A program made the position numbers and the translations under genes. A stretch of 33,105 nucleotides of DNA from Christensenella hongkongensis (lineage in GTDB: Bacteria > Bacillota > Clostridia > Christensenellales > Christensenellaceae): contig NZ_LAYJ01000088.1 in the NCBI RefSeq assembly GCF_000981035.1, positions 1-33,105 on the forward strand, given 5' to 3'. Numbering within the stretch: the stretch's first letter is position 1; each line of letters opens with the position of its first letter. Under the pieces are notes generated by a model. That model saw only the letters and a list, made by a program, of their open reading frames with translations, was not told the DNA's origin and did no database searches. Positions 17,865 through 26,316 of the stretch are shown here, one piece after another.

Positions 17865-19193
17865 ATGAAGCATATTAAGTGGCTGGCGCTTTTGATTGCG
17901 GCCCTTTTTTGCCTTTTTGGATGCGCCGCTCCAGACGTTACGTTTGACCTGCCGGCGCTTCAGGAAAAAAGCAGGGCCTATACGCAAAATATGATAGACG
18001 GCGATTTTGATACCGTTTCCTCGGGCGTGGCGCAAGCCGTTGCAGAGAAGCTCAGTGCGCAGACGCTTCGCGAAGGCTGGGATAAAACGGTCTCCGGGCT
18101 TGGCAGCTTTGAGCAGATTGCGGATTCCCCGGCAACACAAACCGGCGCGGCGGCGACTGTAGACGTCGTGTGTGATTTTACGAATAAGGGACTGCTGATA
18201 CGCTATACATACAATGCCAGGAATGAAATTTCCGGTCTTTGGCTGACCTATGTTCCAAAGGCCACCCAGACGCAGAGTACGGATGCTTATGAAGAAAAAG
18301 AGGTTTCTGTAGGCGAAGGTGAATTTGCCCTCTCCGGCATTCTTACGTTGCCTAAGGGAGCGGGCAATTATCCTGCCGTCCTTATGGTGCACGGCAGCGG
18401 CGCGCAGGATATGAACGAAACGATCGGCGCGGCAGGCAACCAGCCGTTTGCGGATATTGCACACGGCCTTGCAGAGCAGGGCGTCGCTTCGCTTCGGTAT
18501 AACAAACGTACGCTCCAATATCCTGATGAACCGCAGGATCCGCAAAAGCTCACCATAGAATATGAGGTTCTGGACGACGCGGCGGCAGGCGCGCAGCTTT
18601 TGAAAAGCACGCAAGGCGTCGATCCGGATCATATTTATGTACTCGGCCATAGTCTGGGCGGCATGCTTGCTCCCAAAATCACAGAACAAAACGAGCTTGC
18701 CGGACTGATTTCCCTCGCAGGCTCCCCACGTTCCCTGGAAGATATTTTATTTGACCAGAGCATGGATGAAATCGAAAAACAAGGACTTACAGGCGATAAA
18801 AAAGACGCTTATGTTGCGCAGCTCAACCTCCTGATCGATCAGGCAAAAAACGCAAAGCAGGGAGACTCCAACGTTATTTTAAACGCACCCGGTAATTACT
18901 GGTATTCCCTGAACAGTATCGATACGCCTGATATCGCAAAATCGCTTTCTGTTCCCATGCTGTTTTTGCAGGGCGGTGCGGATTTTCAGGTCTACCCGGA
19001 GAAAGATTTTAACGAATGGAAAACGCTGCTCGCCGGAAAGCCAAACGTTGAGTTCAGGCTGTATCCAAACCTGAACCACCTGTTTATGCAAAGCAGCGGC
19101 GAGAAAAGCCTTGACGAATATGACGGGAAGGCAAATGTCGATCCGCAGGTCATAACCGATATTGCCCAGTGGGTTCTGGCGCATACAAAATAG
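17865..19193 (+). CDS. Lipoprotein alpha/beta hydrolase with an N-terminal DUF3887-like domain
   Basis: A 442-residue secreted lipoprotein. The signal peptide ends in a lipobox LFGC with Cys20. Residues about 28-130 resemble the small DUF3887 domain found before hydrolases in Clostridia. The rest is an alpha/beta hydrolase: oxyanion segment VLMVHGSGAQD, nucleophile elbow GHSLGG (Ser263), an Asp in LQGGADFQV and a His in PNLNHLF, a complete triad. The family includes esterases and acyltransferase-like enzymes; the substrate is unknown. It begins one base after the tyrA stop with GGGAGG upstream, so it is cotranscribed, but a link to tyrosine synthesis is not evident. Confidence 0.85.
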   Translation: MKHIKWLALLIAALFCLFGCAAPDVTFDLPALQEKSRAYTQNMIDGDFDTVSSGVAQAVAEKLSAQTLREGWDKTVSGLGSFEQIADSPATQTGAAATVDVVCDFTNKGLLIRYTYNARNEISGLWLTYVPKATQTQSTDAYEEKEVSVGEGEFALSGILTLPKGAGNYPAVLMVHGSGAQDMNETIGAAGNQPFADIAHGLAEQGVASLRYNKRTLQYPDEPQDPQKLTIEYEVLDDAAAGAQLLKSTQGVDPDHIYVLGHSLGGMLAPKITEQNELAGLISLAGSPRSLEDILFDQSMDEIEKQGLTGDKKDAYVAQLNLLIDQAKNAKQGDSNVILNAPGNYWYSLNSIDTPDIAKSLSVPMLFLQGGADFQVYPEKDFNEWKTLLAGKPNVEFRLYPNLNHLFMQSSGEKSLDEYDGKANVDPQVITDIAQWVLAHTK

Positions 19194-19336
19194 TTGTTTT
19201 TTGTTGCCTTGCATGAGAAAAAAGTGTAGAATAATCCATAATAAAGTTACCATTGTTTACAGATAATATATTACCATACTGCATTTATATTATATTCTGA
19301 TAAAAGCTGATTGATTTCGATTGAAAGTTGGTGTTC

Positions 19337-20980
19337 ATGACTAAGGAATATCATTCCCAAAAAATATATACTGTGATTGGCATATTGGTTGTCGTTTGTA
19401 TTGCCATCGTTTTAGTTTACAACGCCGGCGCTTTGCTTCCGTCTACCGTTCATAGTGATGGTATTTCATTTGATTCCGGCTGGACAATGGATGCGGAAGG
19501 CCAGATTTCGCAGCAAAACCTGCCGGTTTCCTATGCCGGCGCGGAAGATCAAAAAGTCACCCTCAGTCACGCGTTTGCAGACGAAACCCTAAGCGGGAAC
19601 TCGCTTTGCCTGCAGGCTTATTCAGCTCCGTTTTCTGTCTATGTTGACGACGTCCTCATCTATCAATACGGACAGGAAGCAATCGCTCAGGGCTATTCCT
19701 CCGTGGGCAGCGGCTATCATATTATTCCCCTTCCGGAAAGCGGACATACCGTTCATATCGTCTTTGATCTGCCCGTAGGCTCGGACGGGTTTATCCTGAC
19801 CGATGCAACGGTCATGCCCGGCGCGGATTACCTGACATATTTTATCCGCCAGCATATTTTCACAATTATTTCTTTTGTTATCCTGTTTGCAGTATTTATA
19901 TACGTCATCATCTCGCGGGGCTTTCGCGCGCCGGGTTCAAACCGCAGCACCCCTGCGTTCGTATGTATGGCGCTGTGTGCCGCCGTGTGGGTGGTCGCGC
20001 GCTCCGGCCTGCTTCAGATTTTTATCAATAACCTGCTTGTTGTAAACGCAATCGATTTTCTTTCCTTTTTCCTGCTGCCCCTTACAGTCATTTTCTTTGT
20101 CAAAAAGCAGTTTCATATGGATGATTCCCGCATCCTCAACACACTGCTTGTGGTGGGCACCGTTTTCTTTTTTGGGGCTTGCATCCTGCATACGCTTCAA
20201 ATTGTGGATTTTACAAAAACGTTGATCGTTTTCCATCCCCTTCTTGCAATCGATATGATTCTCCTGCTTTTCAGTATCTTCTGGAAAAAAGACGCCGCCA
20301 TTCCGGTTGTCCTCAAGGCAGGCGTGGCGATTCTCGTAGTCAGCGGCGCGCTTGAGATGGTGCTTTATTATGTGCTCTCGTTCCACTTTCTTCGTTTCTC
20401 CGTCCTCGAAATCGGCCTTCTCGCATTCACGCTTTCCATGCTGTATCTATGGAATACAGAATCCAAAAACGTGCGTCTGCAACTGCGCCGCCAGTCCGTA
20501 TTCAAACGAATGGCGTTCACGGACGAATTGACCGGTCTTGACAACCGCACCTCCTTTGAGCAGAGGATATCCGTTCTCTCCACAATAGAAAGACGCGGAG
20601 TTTATGTGGTTATGATTGATCTGAACGGCCTTAAGCTCGTTAACGATACCCAGGGACATACTGCGGGAGATGAATTTATCAGGCAAAGCGCGGATACGCT
20701 TCAAAAAATCGTGAACGGCTCCGGCCAACTGTTTCGCATTGGCGGAGACGAATTTGTCGCGCTGCTCGAATGCAGCGATAAGCAGGCTGCTTTTATCATC
20801 AAAAAATTAGAACCCTATCTCAGGAAAAACGACGGTACCCTCTCTCCTTCTTTTGCGATTGGCTATTCTTTCTTCGATCCCGCAAAGGATGAGGATTTGA
20901 ACACAGCCTTTCGCCGCGCAGATAAGCGAATGTACCTTTGCAAGCGAAACATCTATTCTCCAAAAAAGAAAAATCCCTGA
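19337..20980 (+). CDS. Membrane-bound diguanylate cyclase (GGDEF) with extracellular sensor and multi-helix membrane domain
   Basis: A 547-residue protein. One N-terminal helix (about 10-30) leads to an extracellular domain of about 140 residues with beta-rich composition. A block of six or seven membrane helices (about 175-370) follows, then a cytoplasmic GGDEF domain. The layout resembles 7TMR-DISM sensors. The active site is intact (RIGGDEFVAL, GGDEF at 469-473; DLNGLKLVNDTQGHTAGDEFI upstream), so it should make cyclic di-GMP from GTP. No RxxD inhibitory site lies at the usual place. No EAL domain is present. Start at the ATG, with a weak ribosome binding site; TTG at 19328 is an alternative. 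The stop lies three bases from the convergent ClC gene. Confidence 0.87.
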   Translation: MTKEYHSQKIYTVIGILVVVCIAIVLVYNAGALLPSTVHSDGISFDSGWTMDAEGQISQQNLPVSYAGAEDQKVTLSHAFADETLSGNSLCLQAYSAPFSVYVDDVLIYQYGQEAIAQGYSSVGSGYHIIPLPESGHTVHIVFDLPVGSDGFILTDATVMPGADYLTYFIRQHIFTIISFVILFAVFIYVIISRGFRAPGSNRSTPAFVCMALCAAVWVVARSGLLQIFINNLLVVNAIDFLSFFLLPLTVIFFVKKQFHMDDSRILNTLLVVGTVFFFGACILHTLQIVDFTKTLIVFHPLLAIDMILLLFSIFWKKDAAIPVVLKAGVAILVVSGALEMVLYYVLSFHFLRFSVLEIGLLAFTLSMLYLWNTESKNVRLQLRRQSVFKRMAFTDELTGLDNRTSFEQRISVLSTIERRGVYVVMIDLNGLKLVNDTQGHTAGDEFIRQSADTLQKIVNGSGQLFRIGGDEFVALLECSDKQAAFIIKKLEPYLRKNDGTLSPSFAIGYSFFDPAKDEDLNTAFRRADKRMYLCKRNIYSPKKKNP

Positions 20981-20983
20981 TGG

Positions 20984-22564
20984 TTATCCTGTCTGGCACA
21001 GCTTTGTTACCATTTCGCGTACCCGGTACGAATTTTCTTCATTGCATAATATGACAAGGATATCCCCCGGGCGAATGCGTACCGTACCCTTGGGGATAAT
21101 CTCATGGCTGCCTCGTTTCACCGCCACGATCAGGCTGTTTTCCGGCCATTCGATCTGGCTTATTTTTTTCATGCAGATCGGCGTGCCAAAATGTACGGGC
21201 AGCTCAATCAGTATTTTAACCTCCTGCTTTTGCGGCGCAGACTGCGCCTCGTCCTGCCTTGCAATAATACGCTCCAAAAGCTGTTCATAAATTGGTTTTG
21301 ATTTCAGCAGATCCGCAATCACATAAGCGATCAGTGAAACCAGCGTTACCGACAGCAGCTGCGTGAACGATCCTGTAAGCTCGCAGATCAATATGATGCC
21401 CGTGATCGGCGCTCTTACGATCGCCGCAAAAAAACCTGCCATTGCAAGCACGATAAAGTTTTGGATCAGCTCGCGCGGCACGCCGAACACCTGCACCATC
21501 GCCGTGCCAATGCCTCCGCCAAGGAGCGCTCCCAGCACAAGCAGCGGCAAAAAAATGCCGCCCGGAGCTCCCGAGCCAAAACTCACCATCGAAAAAATAA
21601 ACTTGATTGCAAACACAGCGAATATCATAACAAGCGCAAATTTCCCACTGATCAGCATAGGGATCAGTGAATTCCCGCCGCCAAGCACTGCGGGGAATGT
21701 AAAGCCCAAAACGCCCGCGCATAAAAACGGAATCAGCAGCCGAACCTCGGTTTTTTTGATCTTTCCATACAACTGCTGTGATTTTTTGATGCAGAAATTG
21801 TAAAATACCCCCACCGCGCCCAGAGCGACGCCCAAAACCACAACCACCCAATAAAGGTCAAGAGGAATATTCTGCGTGATATCAAAGCTGAAAATCGGCG
21901 CGAGTCCAAATACGTTCCTCGAAATAAAATCCGCCGTCACCGACGCCGCCATCGTGGAAAGAAGTACCTCGACAGAAAAGCTTTTATGCAGCTCCTCAAG
22001 CGAAAAAAGGACTCCTGCAAAGGGAGCGTTGAACGCCGCCGCAAGTCCTGCGCTCGCCCCGCACGTCATCAACAGCTTTTCTTCTATTTTGATGCGTTTG
22101 GAAATACGCGAAAATCCCTTACCCGCCATTGCGCCAAGCTGTATGGACGGGCCTTCGCGCCCAAGCGACAGTCCCGCGCCAATCGCAAGCGCGCCGCCCA
22201 CAAATTTCGCGATCAATACCTTCCACCAGTTCTGGCTGAATACGCCGTGCAGTTCTCCCTCCACCTGCGGAATTCCGCTGCCGCTGATCATAGGCTGCCA
22301 GCGCACAAGCCTTGCTACAAGCAGGGCCAAAATTGCAATGGCGGCAAACCATGCGATCTTAACCATAACCAGTTGGTTCCCATAATCGAGCACGAAAAAA
22401 AGCAGGTCGTTTGCATGCTCGATTACAATACGAAACAGCACGGAAACAAGCCCTGCGAGCGCGCCTACAATTACACCCTGCAAAATAAGCCCATACCTGA
22501 AATTCTGAAACCGTTTTAGAACTGTATGCGTGTTATTTTTCAATTTACTTCTCTTCCCATCCAA
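20984..22564 (-). CDS. ClC-family chloride transporter with a C-terminal TrkA-C domain
   Basis: A 526-residue membrane protein with the ClC signatures GSGIPQ, GREGPSIQ (with the gating glutamate), the internal glutamate in LFSLEELHKSF that marks proton-coupled exchangers, and GSGAPGGIFLP. Residues about 445-526 are a TrkA-C-like cytoplasmic domain (IRPGDILVILC), common in bacterial ClC proteins and presumed regulatory. It probably exchanges chloride for protons, as in acid resistance; the GREGP form argues against the fluoride branch. The start is uncertain: the TTG at 22564 follows AAGGAAG closely, and a second in-frame TTG lies seven codons further in. It is convergent with the diguanylate cyclase gene and separated from the upstream Crp-like gene by a weak terminator. 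Confidence 0.9.
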   Translation of the reverse strand: MDGKRSKLKNNTHTVLKRFQNFRYGLILQGVIVGALAGLVSVLFRIVIEHANDLLFFVLDYGNQLVMVKIAWFAAIAILALLVARLVRWQPMISGSGIPQVEGELHGVFSQNWWKVLIAKFVGGALAIGAGLSLGREGPSIQLGAMAGKGFSRISKRIKIEEKLLMTCGASAGLAAAFNAPFAGVLFSLEELHKSFSVEVLLSTMAASVTADFISRNVFGLAPIFSFDITQNIPLDLYWVVVVLGVALGAVGVFYNFCIKKSQQLYGKIKKTEVRLLIPFLCAGVLGFTFPAVLGGGNSLIPMLISGKFALVMIFAVFAIKFIFSMVSFGSGAPGGIFLPLLVLGALLGGGIGTAMVQVFGVPRELIQNFIVLAMAGFFAAIVRAPITGIILICELTGSFTQLLSVTLVSLIAYVIADLLKSKPIYEQLLERIIARQDEAQSAPQKQEVKILIELPVHFGTPICMKKISQIEWPENSLIVAVKRGSHEIIPKGTVRIRPGDILVILCNEENSYRVREMVTKLCQTG

Positions 22565-22614
22565 GCTTCCTTTTCATCTTAATCCGTTCAGAATATACTT
22601 TCAAGGGCAGAAGC

Positions 22615-22636
22615 AAAAAAAGCGGCTGTCCTGCCG
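22615..22636 (-). terminator. Short terminator after the Crp/Fnr gene
   Basis: On the minus strand CGGC and GCCG (22636-22623) form a short 4-bp stem with a 6-nt loop, followed by seven T. The stem is weak; partial readthrough into the ClC gene is possible. Confidence 0.45.
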
Positions 22637-22642
22637 GATTGT

Positions 22643-23320
22643 TTATTGGAATCCTTCAAAATCAAGTATCTTAAAGCTGTTTTTCCAATAATCGATCAGC
22701 CCTTCCTCCCGCATCCGGGACAGCTCGCGCGACATTGCGCTGCGGTCTACGCTCAAATAGTCTGCAAGTTCGTTGCGGTTGATGTCAAGTAAGAATGGAT
22801 TTGATTTCTTCCTTCCATATTCCGCAAGAAGGTATGCGCCCAGCTTTTCACGCGTTGTACGTCTGCCCAGATAATCCAGTTTTTCATTCAGCGCCACATT
22901 TTTGCGGGCAAGCATACGTACCAGCCGTTTTATGAGCCCGTTGTGGAAAGCACATGCACTTTCGCATGTTGTAAGCAATTTATCAACATTCAAAAAAAGC
23001 ACGCGCGTATCCTGTCCTGCTACCACCGCCACAGGACTTTCCCTGATTCCCGCGCATACAAACGCCTCTCCAAATATTCCGCCCTGCGGGATTGCCGCAA
23101 TCATGCTGCGTTTTCCAAAGTAGTCTTCCCTGACCACCTGCGCCTGGCCTTCGAGCACGATCCCAAAGCTTTCTATGTGCGTTCCCACGTTCCATACCAT
23201 ATCCCCCTTGGGGTAGCTCCTGATCGAATAACCAAGGCAGGCCAGCATAGCGCTGATTTCCTGTTCTTTTGTTTCCAGAAAAAGTTCATTTTTTTGAAGA
23301 ACCTCAATATATTGTTCCAC
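22643..23320 (-). CDS. Crp/Fnr-family transcriptional regulator, probably controlling hcp
   Basis: A 225-residue regulator with an N-terminal cyclic-nucleotide-binding fold (about 15-130), a long dimerisation helix, and a C-terminal winged helix-turn-helix (NRNELADYLSVDRSAMSRELSRMREEGLI). It has no Fnr-type N-terminal cysteine cluster, so a 4Fe-4S oxygen sensor is unlikely; haem or another ligand is possible. It is divergent from hcp, the arrangement known for HcpR-type regulators that switch on hybrid cluster protein under nitrosative stress. The start is the GTG at 23320 with AAAGGAG upstream. A palindrome lies between its promoter and its start. Confidence 0.85.
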   Translation of the reverse strand: MEQYIEVLQKNELFLETKEQEISAMLACLGYSIRSYPKGDMVWNVGTHIESFGIVLEGQAQVVREDYFGKRSMIAAIPQGGIFGEAFVCAGIRESPVAVVAGQDTRVLFLNVDKLLTTCESACAFHNGLIKRLVRMLARKNVALNEKLDYLGRRTTREKLGAYLLAEYGRKKSNPFLLDINRNELADYLSVDRSAMSRELSRMREEGLIDYWKNSFKILDFEGFQ

Positions 23321-23332
23321 AACGGCTCCTTT

Positions 23333-23348
23333 TGTTGCAAAAGCAACA
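23333..23348. promoter_or_regulatory. Palindromic operator-like site between crp-like gene and hcp
   Basis: TGTTGC (23333-23338) and GCAACA (23343-23348) form a perfect inverted repeat with an AAAA centre, the size expected for a Crp/Fnr dimer. It lies just downstream of the predicted transcription start of the regulator gene, so binding would block its own transcription. Confidence 0.5.
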
Positions 23349-23362
23349 TATTCTTTTCCCGT

Positions 23363-23391
23363 ATTGTACTATTCTTAAGATCATAAATCAA
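23363..23391 (-). promoter_or_regulatory. Promoter of the Crp/Fnr gene
   Basis: On the minus strand TTGATT (23391-23386), a 17-base spacer and TACAAT (23368-23363). Confidence 0.6.
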
Positions 23392-23436
23392 CAATCGGTT
23401 TATCTATTACTTACCATCTCAAAGGAGGATTATGAA

Positions 23437-24993
23437 ATGGAAATGTTTTGCTTTCAGTGTGAACAGACCGCAAAAGGAACCGGCTGCACGGCAGGCGGCG
23501 TATGCGGCAAAAAAATCGATACTGCGAATCTACAGGATGATTTGACCACCGTCATGGTGGAGCTTGCCTGTGCGGCGCAGGACCATCATAACGAGGAAAC
23601 AGACCGGTTCCTTGTCGACGGGCTTTTTACGACCGTAACCAACGTTAATTTTGACAACAATGACATCACGTCCCTCGTAGAACGCGGCAGGCGGCTGATT
23701 CGCGAGCATGGCGGCACCTGTGAGTTTTCTGCCGATCAAATCTGGCACAATCAGGAGGATATGCGCAGCCTGCAGGCATTGCTGTTATTTGGTATGCGTG
23801 GGATGGCGGCGTATGCGCACCACGCGCGCGTGCTTGGCAAAACCAGCCGCGAAGTAAACGATTTCTTCTATCGCGGGCTTTCCTCGCTTGCGCTGGAGCA
23901 CTCCGTCCAGGAAAGGCTCGCCCTCGTAATGGAATGCGGGCAGGTAAACCTGAAATGTATGGAGCTTCTCAACGACGCAAACGTAGGGGCGTATGGCAAC
24001 CCCGAGCCCACCACAGTATCCACGGATATCGAAGCAGGCCCCTTTATCATTGTCACGGGCCACGACCTTCACGACCTCAAGCTCCTGCTCGAGCAGACGG
24101 AAGGAAAGGGCGTCAATATCTATACCCACGGTGAAATGCTCCCCGCACACGCTTATCCGGAGCTTAAAAAATATTCGCACCTGAAGGGTAATTTCGGTAC
24201 GGCATGGCAAAACCAGAAAAAAGAATTTGACGGCGTACCCGCGCCTGTACTCTTTACGACAAACTGCCTGATGCCGCCGCTTTCTTCCTATTCCGACCGG
24301 ATATTTACCACCTCTGTAGTGGGCTATCCGCAAATGGCGCACATCGGCGAGGACAAGGATTTTACCCCTGTGATCGAAAAAGCGCTTGCATTGGGCGGCT
24401 ATCCGCAAAAAACCGAAATGAGCGGTATCAACGGCGGGCACGTCTTAACAACGGGCTTTGGCATGAACACCGTGCTTTCCGTGGCAGACCAGGTAATCGA
24501 TGCTGTGAAAAGCGGAAAAATCAGCCGTTTCTTTTTGGTGGGCGGCTGCGACGGCGCAAAGCCGGGCCGCAATTACTATACGGATTTTGTCAAACAAACG
24601 CCCGAGGATTCTGTAATCCTGACGCTTGCGTGCGGCAAATACCGCTTTAACGACCTTGACCTTGGCACGGTGGCCGGCTTGCCGCGCATTATGGATATGG
24701 GCCAGTGCAACGACGCGTATTCAGCAATCCAGGTAGCGCTTGCCCTTGCGGACGCTTTCGATTGCGGCGTAAACGATCTGCCTCTTTCCATGGTTCTTTC
24801 CTGGTATGAGCAGAAGGCCGTCTGTATCCTGTTGACGCTGCTTTCGCTCGGCGTTGAAAATATTTACCTTGGGCCTTCCCTGCCTGCGTTTGTTTCGCCG
24901 GGCGTACTGGATATTCTTGTAGAAAAATTCCATATCAGCCCAATCTCCACGCCGGAGGAAGATCTCAAAAAGATACTTGCCTGCAGCGATTGA
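23437..24993 (+). CDS. hcp: Hybrid cluster protein (hydroxylamine reductase / NO reductase)
   Basis: A 518-residue Hcp. The N-terminal cluster cysteines are Cys5, Cys8, Cys17 and Cys23 in MFCFQCEQTAKGTGCTAGG followed by VCGK. The hybrid 4Fe-2S-2O cluster ligands lie in TNCLMPP, GGCDGAKPGRNYY, ACGKYRFN and QCNDAYSA. Hcp reduces hydroxylamine in vitro and is thought to detoxify nitric oxide in anaerobes. The ATG at 23437 follows AAAGGAGG by eight bases; an out-of-frame ATG at 23432 is not used. No Hcr reductase gene is next to it. Divergence from a Crp/Fnr gene suggests induction by nitrosative stress. A structured repeat begins eight bases after its stop. Confidence 0.95.
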   Translation: MEMFCFQCEQTAKGTGCTAGGVCGKKIDTANLQDDLTTVMVELACAAQDHHNEETDRFLVDGLFTTVTNVNFDNNDITSLVERGRRLIREHGGTCEFSADQIWHNQEDMRSLQALLLFGMRGMAAYAHHARVLGKTSREVNDFFYRGLSSLALEHSVQERLALVMECGQVNLKCMELLNDANVGAYGNPEPTTVSTDIEAGPFIIVTGHDLHDLKLLLEQTEGKGVNIYTHGEMLPAHAYPELKKYSHLKGNFGTAWQNQKKEFDGVPAPVLFTTNCLMPPLSSYSDRIFTTSVVGYPQMAHIGEDKDFTPVIEKALALGGYPQKTEMSGINGGHVLTTGFGMNTVLSVADQVIDAVKSGKISRFFLVGGCDGAKPGRNYYTDFVKQTPEDSVILTLACGKYRFNDLDLGTVAGLPRIMDMGQCNDAYSAIQVALALADAFDCGVNDLPLSMVLSWYEQKAVCILLTLLSLGVENIYLGPSLPAFVSPGVLDILVEKFHISPISTPEEDLKKILACSD

Positions 24994-25000
24994 TCTGAAT

Positions 25001-25087
25001 GCAGGTTATGCAAAACATATGATAAATCGCTTGCATATGAAATTGATACCAAAGCCTGTAACTGGCCTTTTGACAAATTGCTATAAA
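25001..25087 (+). repeat. 87-bp structured repeat, copy 1, in the 3' flank of hcp
   Basis: It begins GCAGGTTATGCAAAAC and ends ACAAATTGCTATAAA. It matches, in inverted orientation, 26317-26404 at about 85% identity by eye, with the last 28 bases identical. Read in the hcp direction it can form TATGCAA (25007-25013) with TTGCATA (25031-25037), and a second hairpin CAAAG-CC with GG-C-CTTTTG near its end. It follows the hcp stop by seven bases. Confidence 0.8.
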
Positions 25088-25155
25088 GCCTCGTTTTGCT
25101 TTTCCACCCATCATATTTATGGTATACTGGGGAAAAAACAAAGGCGGTCATACGT

Positions 25156-25635
25156 ATGCGTGAAATGAGAAGAAAAGAGCGCGAAACCTCGTCTGAGGAA
25201 GCGCTCGACCTGTTTCGGAATTGCGAATATATGGTGATGTCCATGGTGGATCCGGACGGAAAGCCCTATGCCGTGCCGCTCTCGCCCGCCATGGACGGCG
25301 ACGTCGTTTATTTTCACTGTGCGCTCTCAGGCACAAAGCTTGACTGTATCAAAAAGCAGCCCCGCGTATGCCTCGTATGCGCGGACGGCGTTCAGGCAAT
25401 CCCCGAGCACTTTACCACCGCTTATCAAAGCGCGATTTTGTACGGGGAGGCTTCCGTCGTCGATGACGATACGGAAAAAATACATGCGCTCCGGCTCATA
25501 TGCGAGAAATATGCGCTCCCTAATATGGCAGGTTTTGACGATGCGGTTAAAAAGTCCCTCAGCCGGACCGGTATTGTGAAAATAAAAATCGACGGGGTAA
25601 GTGGCAAACAGAAAAAAATCCCAAAAAATTCCTGA
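25156..25635 (+). CDS. Pyridoxamine 5'-phosphate oxidase-like flavoprotein (NimA-related)
   Basis: A 159-residue protein of the FMN-binding split-barrel family. The start MREMRRKERETSSEEALDLF and the segment MSMVDPDGKPYAVPLS are characteristic of the NimA/COG3467 branch, whose members include 5-nitroimidazole reductases that confer resistance. Most chromosomal relatives in gut Clostridia have no proven function and may handle other nitro compounds, haem or flavins. The ATG at 25156 has AAGGCGG upstream; the longer frame from 25096 is not supported. It has its own terminator. The neighbouring hcp is compatible with nitro or nitrosative stress, but that is inference. Confidence 0.82.
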   Translation: MREMRRKERETSSEEALDLFRNCEYMVMSMVDPDGKPYAVPLSPAMDGDVVYFHCALSGTKLDCIKKQPRVCLVCADGVQAIPEHFTTAYQSAILYGEASVVDDDTEKIHALRLICEKYALPNMAGFDDAVKKSLSRTGIVKIKIDGVSGKQKKIPKNS

Positions 25636-25710
25636 TATAATGTACCAAAAAAGGGTGCTATCCACAGGACAGTAATCGAAAGGAATCACTGCCAGGCAGT
25701 ATCTGAAAAT

Positions 25711-25744
25711 AAGGCCGGTGACAAAATTGTCACTGGCCTTTTGC
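25711..25744 (+). terminator. Terminator between NimA-like gene and XRE gene
   Basis: AAGGCC(G)GTGAC (25711-25721) pairs with GTCAC(T)GGCCTT (25729-25740), then TTTGC. The arms begin with AA, so it can also work for the convergent XRE gene. The remaining 25636-25832 holds nothing else I can name. Confidence 0.8.
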
Positions 25745-25832
25745 AATATTACGCATTGAACCCCCATTTTTGATGCTTCAGGTGCAAGCACCTTAAAATT
25801 ATCTTTTAAAACCTGCATGAACTAAGATATTT

Positions 25833-26078
25833 TTATTCATGCGGCTCAATCCCTTTAAAGAACTCCGCAAAATCCACATTACAAACTTGCTGAAATGCAA
25901 CCAAATCCGTCACCTTTATATTGCGTGTTCCGAGTTCAATCCTTGAATATCCGCTACGGGAAATCGTGCTTCCCAGTACCTGCATCCTGCTCACAAGATC
26001 ATTTTGGAAAAGTCTCCGTTCTGAACGAATCTTTTTTAAGTTTTGACCAAAATTTGCATTTTGTATTACTTTTTGCAT
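25833..26078 (-). CDS. Small XRE-family helix-turn-helix repressor
   Basis: An 81-residue protein that is little more than a Cro/C1-type DNA-binding domain: FGQNLKKIRSERRLFQNDLVSRMQ, then SRSGYSRIELGTRNIKVTDLVAFQQVCNVDFAEFF. It lacks a sensor or dimerisation domain of any size. The ATG at 26078 follows AAAGAGG; a longer form from 26102 is less likely. It is divergent from a 15-codon ORF, with palindromes between them. Such solitary repressors often regulate a neighbouring peptide, toxin or phage-like module. The target here is unknown. Confidence 0.75.
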   Translation of the reverse strand: MQKVIQNANFGQNLKKIRSERRLFQNDLVSRMQVLGSTISRSGYSRIELGTRNIKVTDLVAFQQVCNVDFAEFFKGIEPHE

Positions 26079-26117
26079 AACTGCCTCTTTCCGCAACCAC
26101 ATAGTTGCTAATTATAT

Positions 26118-26178
26118 CTTAATTATAGAGGACAAATCATGCTACAATGCCACTATATGGTGGCTATTTATAATTAAG
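26118..26178. promoter_or_regulatory. Operator-like palindromes between the XRE gene and the 15-codon ORF
   Basis: CTTAATTATA (26118-26127) and TATAATTAAG (26169-26178) are exact reverse complements. Inside, GCCAC (26149-26153) and GTGGC (26160-26164) form a second inverted repeat, directly after a TACAAT -10-like box (26143-26148). This fits repressor binding over a plus-strand promoter. Confidence 0.5.
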
Positions 26179-26187
26179 GAGTTTATT

Positions 26188-26235
26188 ATGTCAAATAAAA
26201 AAGTATTGGAATGTTTGGCGCAAAATATAGAATGA
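26188..26235 (+). CDS. Possible 15-residue peptide gene
   Basis: The frame MSNKKVLECLAQNIE starts at an ATG nine bases after AAGGAG and is followed within a few bases by a strong hairpin. It has a promoter-like box and palindromes in front and a divergent XRE gene, so it has every external sign of an expressed small gene. Nothing in the peptide identifies it. It could be a signalling peptide, an antitoxin-like peptide, or the start of a short regulatory RNA with an incidental frame. Confidence 0.4.
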   Translation: MSNKKVLECLAQNIE

Positions 26236-26238
26236 AAA

Positions 26239-26270
26239 AACGGTATAGCGGAAAACCGCCATACCGTTTC
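26239..26270 (+). terminator. Terminator after the 15-codon ORF
   Basis: AACGGTAT(A)GCGG (26239-26251), AAAA loop, CCGC(C)ATACCGTT (26256-26268), followed by TTC. A strong stem with a short T tail. Confidence 0.7.
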
Positions 26271-26316
26271 AAATACTCATACTGTCTTATGCAGCAGCCG
26301 TTAATCACCGTTCTTT

